This document shows, piece after piece, positions 48,527-56,832 of a DNA stretch of 64,000 nt. The stretch spans positions 377,190-441,189 of the forward strand of contig NZ_FMCQ01000006.1 in assembly GCF_900091605.1 (NCBI RefSeq), written 5' to 3'. Each line of letters opens with the position of its first letter. Within the stretch, counting starts at the first letter, position 1. The translations under genes were made by a program, and so were the position numbers. The notes below the pieces were generated by a model. It did not search any database. It was not told where the DNA came from and worked only from the letters and a program-made list of their open reading frames with translations. The stretch is from Micromonospora tulbaghiae (GTDB taxonomy: Bacteria > Actinomycetota > Actinomycetes > Mycobacteriales > Micromonosporaceae).

Positions 48527-48997
48527 ATGACCCCGCTGGAGATGCTCCGCGTCCACCCCTTCCTGGCCGGGCTGCCCGACGAGTGGCTGCCCCGGCTCAC
48601 CGGTTACGCCCGTCCGGTGGTCTGGCACCCCGGGCACCGGCTGTTCCGCGCCGGCCAGCCGGCCGACCGGTTCTGGCTGGTCCGCGGCGGCCAGGTGGCG
48701 CTCGACTTCCCGGTGCCGGGCCGCGGCGACGTGGGCATCGAGACGATCGGGCCGGGCGGGGTGCTCGGCTGGTCCTGGCTGTTCCCGCCGTACCGCTGGC
48801 AGTTCGGCGCGGTCGCCACCCAGCGCAGCACCGCCGTCGAACTCGACGCCGACGGGGTACGCCGGCTGATGGAGTCCGACGACACGCTCGGCCGTCAGCT
48901 CACCAGCCGGTTCATGAGCGTGGTGGTGGACCGGCTCCAGGCGTCCCGGGTCCGGCTGCTCGACCTCTACGGCTATCCGACGGCGGCGGCCAGCTAA
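48527..48997 (+). CDS. Stand-alone cyclic-nucleotide-binding-domain protein
   Basis: 156 aa of the Crp-type beta-roll only: LEMLRVHPFLAGLPDEWLPRLTGYARPVVWHPGHRLFRAGQPADRFWLVRGGQVALDFP then IETIGPGGVLGWSWLFPPYRWQFGAVATQRSTAVELDADGVRRLM, followed by a C-helix. There is no DNA-binding helix-turn-helix. The phosphate-cassette (usually GE...LL-R-A) reads GWSWLFPPYRW..GAVA, so nucleotide binding is uncertain. Such proteins accompany UspA genes in actinobacteria. GGAGGCGC precedes ATG 48527. Its TAA directly abuts the stop of the convergent next gene. Confidence 0.88.
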   Translation: MTPLEMLRVHPFLAGLPDEWLPRLTGYARPVVWHPGHRLFRAGQPADRFWLVRGGQVALDFPVPGRGDVGIETIGPGGVLGWSWLFPPYRWQFGAVATQRSTAVELDADGVRRLMESDDTLGRQLTSRFMSVVVDRLQASRVRLLDLYGYPTAAAS

Positions 48998-49282
48998 CTA
49001 GCGGTCGCGGACGACCAGCTCGTCCACCTCGAGGCGGCCGATGCGCAGCTCGCGGATCACCGCGCGGCGCACGGCCAGCCGGCCGATCACGAGTGAGCCC
49101 ACAGCCACCGCGCCGAGCGCGAACGCGCCGAAGGCGATCGCGCCGACGGCCGTGGCGCCCAGCGCCCGAGCGCCGGTCGCGCCCGCGCCGGTGGCCTGCG
49201 CGCCGACGGCCCGCGCTCCGGTGGCCTGCGCGCCGGTCGCGACCAGGGCGCGGATACGTGCGGTCGGAAGCAGGTTCGGCAT
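48998..49282 (-). CDS. Small alanine/glycine-rich pentapeptide-like repeat protein
   Basis: 94 aa. From residue ~15 the chain is a run of about 15 five-residue units of form A-[TVLFI]-G-A-x: ATGAQ, ATGAR, AVGAQ, ATGAG, ATGAR, ALGAT, AVGAI, AFGAF, ALGAV, AVGSL, VIGRL, then degenerating to VIREL, RIGRL, EVDEL. The period and hydrophobic centre fit a right-handed quadrilateral beta-helix like pentapeptide repeat proteins, but the usual A(D/N)Lxx is not kept. Last gene of the adhP-pflB-pflA string, 32 bases after pflA. Unknown function; a glycine-zipper-like membrane peptide is the alternative reading. Confidence 0.65.
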   Translation of the reverse strand: MPNLLPTARIRALVATGAQATGARAVGAQATGAGATGARALGATAVGAIAFGAFALGAVAVGSLVIGRLAVRRAVIRELRIGRLEVDELVVRDR

Positions 49283-49314
49283 GTCCCGATCGTAGTGCGC
49301 CGCGGCCGGACCGG

Positions 49315-50097
49315 TCAGGTGACGGTGAGGCCGCGGGCGGCGAACTGGCCGCGTACCCGGGCCAGCAGGTCGGCGTCAGGCGGCTCGGTGTCGGCCAGCG
49401 GGAACGTCAGCCCCAGCTCGGCGTACTTGTGCGCGCCGAGCCGGTGGAACGGCAGCACCTCGACGCGCTGCACGGTGGCCAGCCCGGCGGCGATGTCGGC
49501 CACCCGTTCCACCTCGTCGACCGCGTCGGTCAGGCCGGGCACCAGCACGTACCGGATCCAGATCGGCGTACCCCGGTCGGCCAGTCGTTGCGCGAACCGC
49601 AGCGTCGGCGCGAGCCGGCCGGTGCCGGTGACCCGGCGGTACGTCTGCGGGTTGCCCGCCTTGACGTCGAGCAGCACCAGGTCGGTGGCGTCCAGCAGCG
49701 CGTCGTCGGCGCGGACACCGAGGAAGCCGGAGGTGTCCAGCGCGGTGTGCAGGCCGAGGTCGTGGCAGCGGCGCAGCAACTCGCCGGTGAACGCCGGTTG
49801 CAGCAGCGGCTCCCCGCCGCTCACGGTGACGCCGCCGCCCGCGACCTGGATGAACCGGCGGTACCGGCCGGCGAGCGTGACCATCTCGTCCACGGTGCGG
49901 CGCCGGCCGCTGCGGCCGTACCAGGTGTCCGGGCTGTGGCAGTAGCGGCAGCGCAACGGGCAGCCGGCCAGGAAGACCACGAACCGGGTACCCGGGCCGT
50001 CCACCCCGACCGACGTGTCCCACGAGTGCACCGCGCCGGTGACGGCACCCGGCGCCGCCGGAGTCACCTCCGGCGGCGCGGGCGGGCGGCCGTTCAC
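49315..50097 (-). CDS. pflA: Pyruvate formate-lyase activating enzyme (radical SAM)
   Basis: 260 aa. Radical-SAM cluster motif CxxxCxxC as LAGCPLRCRYCHSPDTWYG near residue 45-60, GGGVTVSGGEPLLQ, DTSGFLG, LLDVKAGNPQTYRRVTG and VEVLPFHRLGAHKYAELG (PFL-AE signature). No extra ferredoxin domain, so a PflA-type activase. Abstracts H from the glycyl radical site of PflB encoded directly upstream; GTG 50097 overlaps the pflB stop (GTGA). Confidence 0.95.
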   Translation of the reverse strand: MNGRPPAPPEVTPAAPGAVTGAVHSWDTSVGVDGPGTRFVVFLAGCPLRCRYCHSPDTWYGRSGRRRTVDEMVTLAGRYRRFIQVAGGGVTVSGGEPLLQPAFTGELLRRCHDLGLHTALDTSGFLGVRADDALLDATDLVLLDVKAGNPQTYRRVTGTGRLAPTLRFAQRLADRGTPIWIRYVLVPGLTDAVDEVERVADIAAGLATVQRVEVLPFHRLGAHKYAELGLTFPLADTEPPDADLLARVRGQFAARGLTVT

Positions 50098-52337
50098 AGC
50101 GACCCGTGGAAGGTCCGCGACACCACGTCGCGCTGCTGCTCCGGCGTGAGCCGGACGAAGTTCACCGCGTACCCGGAGACCCGGACGGTGAGCTGCGGGT
50201 ACCGCTCCGGGTGCGCCATCGCGTCCAGCAGCGTGGCCCGGTCCAGCACGTTGACGTTGAGGTGGAACCCACCGGCGTCGGCGTAGCCGTCGAGCACCCC
50301 GGCCAGATTCGCGATCCGCTCGTCGCGGGTGTGGCCCAGGCCTTCCGGCGTGACGGTGCCGGTCAGCGAGATGCCGTCGCGGGCCGCGTCGTACGGCAGC
50401 TTCGCCACCGACAGCGCCGACGCGACCAGGCCGTGCGTGTCCCGCCCGTTCATCGGGTTCGCCCCCGGCGCGAACGGCTCACCGGCGCGCCGCCCGTCCG
50501 GCGTGTTACCGGTGTGCTTGCCGTACACCACGTTCGAGGTGATGGTCAGCACCGACATGGTCAGCTCCGCGTCGCGGTACGTGCGCTGCCGGCGCAGCTT
50601 CTCCGCGAACGTCTCGACCAGCCACACCGCGATCTCGTCGGCCCGGTCGTCGTCGTTGCCGTACGTCGGGAACTCGCCCTCCACCGCGAAGTCGACGGCC
50701 AGCCCGTTGTCGTCGCGCAGCACCTTCACCCGCCCGTACCGGATGGCCGACAGGCTGTCCACGGCGACCGACAGTCCGGCGATGCCGGTGGCCATGAACC
50801 GGCGCACCGGGTGGTCGTGCAGCGCCATCTCCAGCCGCTCGTACGCGTACCTGTCGTGCTGGTGGTGGATCACGTTCAGCGCGTCCACGTACGTCTCGGC
50901 GAGCCAGTCCAGTGTCCGGTCGTACGCGGCCAGCACCTCGTCGTAGTCGAGCGTCTCGCCGCCGGCCGGCGCGGCCGGCGGTGCCACCTGGGCGCCGGTC
51001 AGCTCGTCCCGGCCGCCGTTGATCGCGTACAGCAGCGCCTTCGCCAGGTTCGCGCGGGCGCCGAAGAACTGCATGTCCCGCCCGACGCGCATGGCCGACA
51101 CGCAGCAGGCGATCGCGGTGTCGTCGTCGTACGCCGGGCGGATCAGCTCGTCGTTCTCGTACTGGATGGCGCTGGTGTCCAGCGACACCTGGGCGCAGAA
51201 CCGCTTGAACCCCTCGGGCAGGCGGGGCGACCAGAGCACCGTCAGGTTCGGCTCGGGCGCCGGACCGAGGTTGTAGAGCGTCTGGAGGTAGCGGAACGCG
51301 GTGCGGGTGACCAGCGGCCGTCCGTCCGCCCCCATCCCGCCGAGCGACTCGGTGACCCAGGTGGGGTCGCCGGAGAAGAGCTGGTCGTACTCGGGGGTGC
51401 GCAGGAAGCGGATGATCCGCAGCTTGATCACGAAGTCGTCGATCAGCTCCTGCGCGCCGCTCTCGTCCAGCCGCCCCTCGGCGATGTCCCGCCGCAGGTA
51501 CGCGTCGACGAACCCGGCGGTGCGGCCCAGCGACATCGCGGCGCCGTTCTGCTCCTTCGTGGCCGCCAGGTAGGCGAAGTAGAGCCACTGGATCGCCTGC
51601 GCGCCGGTGGCCGCCGGGCGGGAGATGTCGAAGCCGTACGAGGCGGCCATCTCCTTCAGCTCACCGAGCGCACGGATCTGCTCGGCCAGTTCCTCCCGGT
51701 CGCGGATCACGTCGTCGGTGCTGCGCCGGTCGTCGAGCGCCGCCTTGAGCGCACGGCGCTCCTCGACCAGCCGGTCCACGCCGTACAGCGCCACCCGGCG
51801 GTAGTCGCCGATGATCCGCCCGCGCCCGTACGCGTCGGGCAGCCCGGTGATGACGTGCGAGCGCCGCGCCGCGAGCACATTCGCCGGGTACGCGTCGAAG
51901 ACCGCGTCGTTGTGCGTGCGCCGGTACCGGGTGAAGATCTCGTGCACCCGCGGGTCCGGTTCGCGTCCGTACGCGCGCAGCGCCGTCTCCACCATCCGCA
52001 GTCCGCCGGCCGGCATGATCGCCCGCCGTAGCGGCGCGTCGGTCTGCAGCCCGACGATCAGCTCCCGCTCCCGGTCGATGTAGCCCGGGGCGTGCGAGGT
52101 GATCGTCGACGGGGTGGCCGCGTCGACGTCGTACACGCCGCGCCGCCGCTCCTCGCCGAACATCTCCCGCAGCCCTTCCCACACCGCGAGGGTGCGCGGC
52201 GTCGGCCCGGCGAGGAACGACGCGTCCCCGGTGTACGGCTCGTGGTTGTGGCGGACGAAGTCGGCCACGTCGACTGTCTCCTGCCACGCTCCGGCGTGGA
52301 ATCCGCGCCAGGGGGCCAGGGGTTCGGTGGCGGTCAT
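50094..52337 (-). CDS. pflB: Formate C-acetyltransferase (pyruvate formate-lyase)
   Basis: Glycyl-radical enzyme converting pyruvate and CoA to acetyl-CoA and formate without oxygen. 747 aa, E. coli-like length. The two catalytic cysteines are in DDTAIACCVSAMRVGRDMQFFGAR; the radical glycine is in RVSGYAVNFVRLTPEQQ near the C-terminus. N-terminus WRGFHAGAWQETVDVADFVRHNHEPYTGD is typical. Start ATG 52337 after GAGAGGG. Expression must be limited to low oxygen because the radical form is cleaved by O2. Confidence 0.97.
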   Translation of the reverse strand: MTATEPLAPWRGFHAGAWQETVDVADFVRHNHEPYTGDASFLAGPTPRTLAVWEGLREMFGEERRRGVYDVDAATPSTITSHAPGYIDRERELIVGLQTDAPLRRAIMPAGGLRMVETALRAYGREPDPRVHEIFTRYRRTHNDAVFDAYPANVLAARRSHVITGLPDAYGRGRIIGDYRRVALYGVDRLVEERRALKAALDDRRSTDDVIRDREELAEQIRALGELKEMAASYGFDISRPAATGAQAIQWLYFAYLAATKEQNGAAMSLGRTAGFVDAYLRRDIAEGRLDESGAQELIDDFVIKLRIIRFLRTPEYDQLFSGDPTWVTESLGGMGADGRPLVTRTAFRYLQTLYNLGPAPEPNLTVLWSPRLPEGFKRFCAQVSLDTSAIQYENDELIRPAYDDDTAIACCVSAMRVGRDMQFFGARANLAKALLYAINGGRDELTGAQVAPPAAPAGGETLDYDEVLAAYDRTLDWLAETYVDALNVIHHQHDRYAYERLEMALHDHPVRRFMATGIAGLSVAVDSLSAIRYGRVKVLRDDNGLAVDFAVEGEFPTYGNDDDRADEIAVWLVETFAEKLRRQRTYRDAELTMSVLTITSNVVYGKHTGNTPDGRRAGEPFAPGANPMNGRDTHGLVASALSVAKLPYDAARDGISLTGTVTPEGLGHTRDERIANLAGVLDGYADAGGFHLNVNVLDRATLLDAMAHPERYPQLTVRVSGYAVNFVRLTPEQQRDVVSRTFHGSL

Positions 52338-52369
52338 GTCGGTCCCTCTCCGGGCGTCGGCGGTGGTCC

Positions 52370-52392
52370 GGTCCCCGCGGGGTGCGGGGACC
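52370..52392. terminator. Hairpin between adhP and pflB
   Basis: GGTCCCCGC (52370-52378) and GCGGGGACC (52384-52392) with loop GGGGT. Probably attenuates or stabilises the adhP-pflB transcript; it also contains GGGGACC, faintly like the regulatory motif. Confidence 0.5.
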
Positions 52393-52403
52393 GGGGGCGG
52401 GGG

Positions 52404-53414
52404 TCAGGGCTGGAGCACGAGCCGGGCGGCGACCCGGCCGGCGAGGACGTCGTCCACCGCGTCGTTGATGTCGTCGAGCTTGCGGGTCTCGTAGACGACC
52501 CGGGTGCGGCCGGCGGCGTGCAGCGCGAAGACCTCGGCCAGGTCGGCGCGGGTGCCGACGATCGAGCCGAGCACCGTGATGCCCTTGAGCACCGTCTCGA
52601 AGACGGGCAGGGTGATCGCGTTGTCGGCGGGCAGCGACACGAGCACCAGCCGGCCGCCGCGGCGCAGCGAGCGGTGGGCCTGCTCGATCACCCGGGGGCT
52701 CGCGGCGAGCACGATCGCCACGTCCACGCCGCCCAGGGCGGTGATCCGCTCGACCGGGTCGGTGGTGGCGGCGTCGACCGTGTGCGCCGCGCCCAGCGAC
52801 GTGGCCAGTTCCAGCTTCTCGGCGGTCACGTCCACCGCGACCGTCTCGGCGCCGAAGATCTGCGCGTACTGCTGGGCGAGGTGGCCCAGGCCGCCGATGC
52901 CGAAGATCGCGACCCGCTCGCCCGGCCGTACCCCGGCGACCTTGACGGCCTTGTACGTGGTGACGCCCGCGCAGGTCAGCGGCGCGGCCTCGAGGGGGTC
53001 CACGCCGTCGGGCACGCGCACCGCGTAGCGGGCGGCGGCGACCGCGTACTCGGCGTGCGCGCCGTCGATGCTGTAGCCGGTGTTGCGCTGCGACTCGCAC
53101 AGCGTCTCCCAGCCGGTGACGCAGTAGGAGCAGGTGCCGCAGGCCCAGCCGAGCCAGGGCAGCGCGACCCGGTCGCCGACGGCGTGCTCGGTGACGCCGG
53201 GGCCGACCTGTTCGACCAGGCCGACGCCCTCGTGACCGGGTACGAACGGCGGGGTGGGCTTCACCGGCCACTCGCCGCGGGCGGCGTGGATGTCGGTGTG
53301 GCAGAGTCCGCTGGCTTCGACGCGGACCAGGATCTCGCCCGGGCCGACCTCCGGCACGGGACGCTCGACGATTTCCATCGGACGGTCGAACGCGGTGACG
53401 ACACTGGCGCGCAT
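52404..53414 (-). CDS. adhP: Zinc-dependent alcohol dehydrogenase
   Basis: Medium-chain dehydrogenase, 336 aa. Catalytic zinc ligands in EASGLCHTDIHAARG and PFVPGHEGVG; structural zinc site in GWACGTCSYCVTGWETLC (four Cys); NAD loop VAIFGIGGLGHLAQQYAQ. Matches the AdhP ethanol/propanol dehydrogenase group, which may reduce acetaldehyde and reoxidise NADH under low oxygen. GGGAGG precedes ATG 53414. The shared 15-mer motif begins 85 bases upstream. First gene of the adhP-pflB-pflA-pentapeptide string. Confidence 0.94.
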   Translation of the reverse strand: MRASVVTAFDRPMEIVERPVPEVGPGEILVRVEASGLCHTDIHAARGEWPVKPTPPFVPGHEGVGLVEQVGPGVTEHAVGDRVALPWLGWACGTCSYCVTGWETLCESQRNTGYSIDGAHAEYAVAAARYAVRVPDGVDPLEAAPLTCAGVTTYKAVKVAGVRPGERVAIFGIGGLGHLAQQYAQIFGAETVAVDVTAEKLELATSLGAAHTVDAATTDPVERITALGGVDVAIVLAASPRVIEQAHRSLRRGGRLVLVSLPADNAITLPVFETVLKGITVLGSIVGTRADLAEVFALHAAGRTRVVYETRKLDDINDAVDDVLAGRVAARLVLQP

Positions 53415-53498
53415 CGGGGGCCTCCCTCGGTCTCGTTCTCACCCTCAGCGTCGTCCGTCCGGGCGCTGCCGGGCAGGGGCGCAGGACCGCGGTGACCC

Positions 53499-53513
53499 GG
53501 GACCAACGGCCCC
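53499..53513. promoter_or_regulatory. GGGACC-N3-GGCCCC motif upstream of adhP
   Basis: GGGACCAACGGCCCC, differing from the 48445 copy only in the central three bases, and located 85 bases upstream of the adhP start codon. Confidence 0.65.
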
Positions 53514-53582
53514 CTGTCGGACGGGCGGGGGAACGGCGGTACGGCCGCCGGTGACGTACCGGCGGCCGTACCCCCTGGGTGG

Positions 53583-54026
53583 TCAGCGGTCGACGACCAG
53601 GCGGCGGGCCCGCAGCAGGCGCGCCCACCAGGGCCGGTGGTCCGGGCGCAGCCGCGGCGCCGGCACGCCGCGCAGGCTGACCCAGCCGCCCGGCCCCATG
53701 GTGACGGTGCCGACCGACGGCGGTCGGCGCCGCGACCACACCGCCACGGCGGCGGTGAGCGCGGCGACCGCGAACGCGCCGGTGGCGGCGGCGACGAGCT
53801 GGTCGGGTTCGACCACGCGCCGGTAGCGGACCCGGCCGCCGGCCGCGACGAACACGCCGACCGGGCGGCCGTCGCGGTTCACCGGCACCAGCGCGGCGTC
53901 CCCGGGCAGCTCCAGCACCGGGCCGACGGCTCCGGCCGGCGCGGTGGCGGGCGTAGCGGCCTGCGGTGGCGCGGGGCGGGGGACCGGCGCGACCGCCGGT
54001 CCGGTCGGGTTGAAGATGGCGGTCAT
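53583..54026 (-). CDS. Hypothetical one-TM protein downstream of ppdK
   Basis: 147 aa, not recognised. Pro/Ala-rich N-terminus (~1-35), a small soluble patch (LELPGDAALVPVNRDGRPVGVFVAAGGRVRYRRV), one transmembrane helix (~residues 78-96, LVAAATGAFAVAALTAAVAVW), then a basic C-terminus (WWARLLRARRLVVDR). Strong ribosome site AGGAGG before ATG 54026. Starts 12 bases after the ppdK stop, so co-transcribed and likely part of the same stress response. Confidence 0.7.
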   Translation of the reverse strand: MTAIFNPTGPAVAPVPRPAPPQAATPATAPAGAVGPVLELPGDAALVPVNRDGRPVGVFVAAGGRVRYRRVVEPDQLVAAATGAFAVAALTAAVAVWSRRRPPSVGTVTMGPGGWVSLRGVPAPRLRPDHRPWWARLLRARRLVVDR

Positions 54027-54038
54027 GACGCTGCCCTC

Positions 54039-56699
54039 CTAGCGGGAGTCGGACTTCTCGGTGCGGGCCTCGACCGCGGCCCGGCCGGCGGCCAGCCGCG
54101 CCACCGGCACCCGGTACGGCGAGCAGGAGACGTAGTCGAGCCCGGCCGCGGCGAAGAACCCGATCGATTCCGGGTCGCCGCCGTGCTCACCGCAGACCCC
54201 GACGGTCAGGTCCGGTCGGGCCGCCCGCCCTTCGGCGACGGCGAGGCGAACCAGCCGGCCCACCCCGGTGGCGTCGATGCTCTCGAACGGCGACACCGGG
54301 AAGATCCCCCGTTCCAGGTACGTGGAGAAGAACGCCCCCTCCACGTCGTCCCGGGAGAACGCCCAGGTCATCTGCGTCAGGTCGTTGGTGCCGAAGGAGA
54401 AGAAGTGCGCCTCGGCGGCGATGTCCCCGGCCGTCAGCGCCGCCCGGGGCGTCTCGATCATGGTGCCGACCGGGATCTCCGGGGCGTCCGGCACCTCGGC
54501 CAGCACCCGCCGCGCCTCGTCCGCCACCGCGGCGAGTTCCCGCACGTCACCGACCAGCGGCACCATGATTTCCGGGCGCGGGTCGCCACCGGCCCGGACC
54601 CGCTGCGCGGCCGCCTCGGCGAGCGCCCGCACCTGCATCGCGAACAGGCCCGGCACCACCAGCCCGAGCCGTACGCCCCGCAGCCCCAGCATCGGGTTCG
54701 TCTCGTGCATCCGGCGCACCGCCGTCAGCAGCACACCGTCGTGGCCCGGTTCCTCGCCGCGCGCCTGCGCGCCCGCCACCCGGGCGGTGAGCTCGGCCAG
54801 CGGAGGCAGGAACTCGTGCAGCGGCGGGTCGAGCAGCCGGACGGTGACCGGCAGCCCGTCCATCGCGGTGAGCAGTCCGAGGAAGTCGGCCCGCTGCAAC
54901 GGCAGCAGCTCGTCGAGCGCCGCGCCGACCTCGGCCGGGCCGTCGGCCAGGATCAGCCGCTCGACCAGTTCCCGGCGCTCGCCGAGGAACATGTGCTCGG
55001 TGCGGCACAGCCCGACCCCGGCGGCGCCCAGCTCACGGGCCCGCCGCGCGTCGTCAGGGGTGTCGGCGTTGGCGCGTACGCCGAGCGTGCGCACCGCGTC
55101 GGCGTGCCCGAGCAGCCGGTGCACGGCGGCTACCAGCGGGTCGGCCTCCGGCCGCAGCTCACCGGTCAGGTACCGGGCCACCAGGGACGGCTGCACCGGC
55201 ACCTCGCCGAGCCAGATCCGCCCGCTGGTGCCGTCGATGGAGATCACCTCGCCGGCGCGCACCACGTGCTCGCCCACCGTGAACTCGCCGCGCTCCACGT
55301 CGATGGTCAGCGCCTCGGCCCCGCACACGCAGGTCCGGCCCATGCCCCGGGCCACCACCGCGGCGTGCGACGTCTTCCCGCCGCGCGAGGTCAGCACCCC
55401 GGCCGCGGCGATCATGCCGGGCAGGTCGTCCGGGTTGGTCTCCGGGCGGACCAGGATCACCGGTCCGGTGGACGCCGCCGCGGCGGCCGAGTCGAACACC
55501 ACCCGCCCGACCGCGGCGCCGGGGGAGGCGCCGACGCCGACGGCGAGCGGCTCGGGCGCGCCGGCGGCGTCGAAGGCCGGGAACATCAGCTGGGCGAGCT
55601 GCGCCCCGGTGACCCGGGTCAGCGCCTCGTCGGCCGTGATCAGCCCCTCCTCGGCCAGCTGCGCGGCGATCACGAACGCCGCCGCCGCGGTGCGCTTGCC
55701 GACCCGGGTCTGCAGCATCCACAGCCGGCCGCGCTCGATGGTGAACTCGACGTCGCACAGGTCGCGGTAGTGCCGCTCCAGCGTCGCCATGATCTCCCGC
55801 AGCCGGTGGAAGCTCGCCGGGTCCAGCCGGGCCAGCTCGGTCAGCGGCACCGTGTTGCGGATGCCCGCCACCACGTCCTCGCCCTGCGCGTCGGTCAGGT
55901 AGTCGCCGTACACGCCGGGGGCGCCGGTGGCCGGGTCACGGGTGAACGCCACCCCGGTGCCGGAGTCCGGGCCGAGGTTGCCGAACACCATCGCCATCAC
56001 GTTGACGGCGGTGCCCAGGTCGTCCGGGATGCGCTCCTGCCGTCGGTAGATCCGGGCCCGCTCCGAGTGCCAGGACTCGAACACCGCGCGCACGGCCAGG
56101 AACAGCTGCTCGTGCGGGGCCTGCGGGAAGTCGTGCCCGGCGTGCCGGGCGAAGATCTTCTTGTACGTGTCGACCAGGTCGCGCAACTGGCCGGCGCCCG
56201 GCCCGTCCGGTCCGGCGGTGGCCCGCAGCGCGGCCAGCTCGTGCTCGAACTCGTCGGCCGGGATGCCGTGCACGGTACGGCCGAACATCTGGATCAACCG
56301 CCGGTACGAGTCCCAGGCGAACCGCTCGTCGCCGGTGCGGGCGGCCAGCCCCGCCACGGTGGTGTCGTTGAGCCCGATGTCGAGGATCGTCTCCATCATC
56401 CCCGGCATCGAGTACCGCCCGCCGGAGCGCACCGCCAGCAGCAGCGGGTCCCGCGGGTCGCCCAGCCACCGGTCCAGCCGCGCCTCCACCTCCTTCAGAT
56501 GCGCGTTGATCTCCTCGTACAGGCCGTCCGGCGGCGCGCCGGTGGCCAGGTACGCCCGGCACGCGTCGGTGGTGACGGTGAACCCGGGCGGCACCGGCAA
56601 CCCGAGCCGGGTCATCTCGGCGAGGTTCGCGCCCTTGCCGCCGAGCAGGTCGGCCTGGCTGCGATCACCTTCGATGAAGTCGTAGACGTACTTCGACAT
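54039..56699 (-). CDS. ppdK: Pyruvate, phosphate dikinase
   Basis: Reversibly converts ATP, phosphate and pyruvate to AMP, PPi and PEP. 886 aa: nucleotide-binding domain first (YVYDFIEGDRSQADLLGGKGANLAEMTRLGLPVPPGFTVTT), phosphohistidine in LTSRGGKTSHAAVVARGMGRTCVCG, then the PEP/pyruvate barrel with GVGLCRTEHMFL, a C-terminal SFGTNDLTQMTW and the catalytic Cys in VGVCGEHGGDPESIGF. Start ATG 56699 after GAGGAGG; the longer open frame upstream is not coding-like. The regulatory 15-mer lies 85 bases upstream, as for adhP. PPi-linked glycolysis could save ATP at low energy. Confidence 0.97.
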   Translation of the reverse strand: MSKYVYDFIEGDRSQADLLGGKGANLAEMTRLGLPVPPGFTVTTDACRAYLATGAPPDGLYEEINAHLKEVEARLDRWLGDPRDPLLLAVRSGGRYSMPGMMETILDIGLNDTTVAGLAARTGDERFAWDSYRRLIQMFGRTVHGIPADEFEHELAALRATAGPDGPGAGQLRDLVDTYKKIFARHAGHDFPQAPHEQLFLAVRAVFESWHSERARIYRRQERIPDDLGTAVNVMAMVFGNLGPDSGTGVAFTRDPATGAPGVYGDYLTDAQGEDVVAGIRNTVPLTELARLDPASFHRLREIMATLERHYRDLCDVEFTIERGRLWMLQTRVGKRTAAAAFVIAAQLAEEGLITADEALTRVTGAQLAQLMFPAFDAAGAPEPLAVGVGASPGAAVGRVVFDSAAAAASTGPVILVRPETNPDDLPGMIAAAGVLTSRGGKTSHAAVVARGMGRTCVCGAEALTIDVERGEFTVGEHVVRAGEVISIDGTSGRIWLGEVPVQPSLVARYLTGELRPEADPLVAAVHRLLGHADAVRTLGVRANADTPDDARRARELGAAGVGLCRTEHMFLGERRELVERLILADGPAEVGAALDELLPLQRADFLGLLTAMDGLPVTVRLLDPPLHEFLPPLAELTARVAGAQARGEEPGHDGVLLTAVRRMHETNPMLGLRGVRLGLVVPGLFAMQVRALAEAAAQRVRAGGDPRPEIMVPLVGDVRELAAVADEARRVLAEVPDAPEIPVGTMIETPRAALTAGDIAAEAHFFSFGTNDLTQMTWAFSRDDVEGAFFSTYLERGIFPVSPFESIDATGVGRLVRLAVAEGRAARPDLTVGVCGEHGGDPESIGFFAAAGLDYVSCSPYRVPVARLAAGRAAVEARTEKSDSR

Positions 56700-56783
56700 G
56701 GTCCGGCCTCCTCGACTGAGTCGTTCCACCTCCTTGGTAGCCGGGCCGGCCGGCGGCGCGGCAGGGCCGGACGGGACACACAC

Positions 56784-56798
56784 CGGGCCGGAGGTCCC
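56784..56798 (-). promoter_or_regulatory. GGGACC-N3-GGCCCG motif upstream of ppdK
   Basis: Read on the minus strand: GGGACCTCCGGCCCG, third copy of the 15-mer, beginning 85 bases upstream of ppdK, the same distance as at adhP. It is 35 bases upstream of the divergent acetyltransferase GTG, which may share it. Confidence 0.6.
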
Positions 56799-56832
56799 GA
56801 CCGTGTCGGTGGGTGCCCGTATCGTTCCGGCC

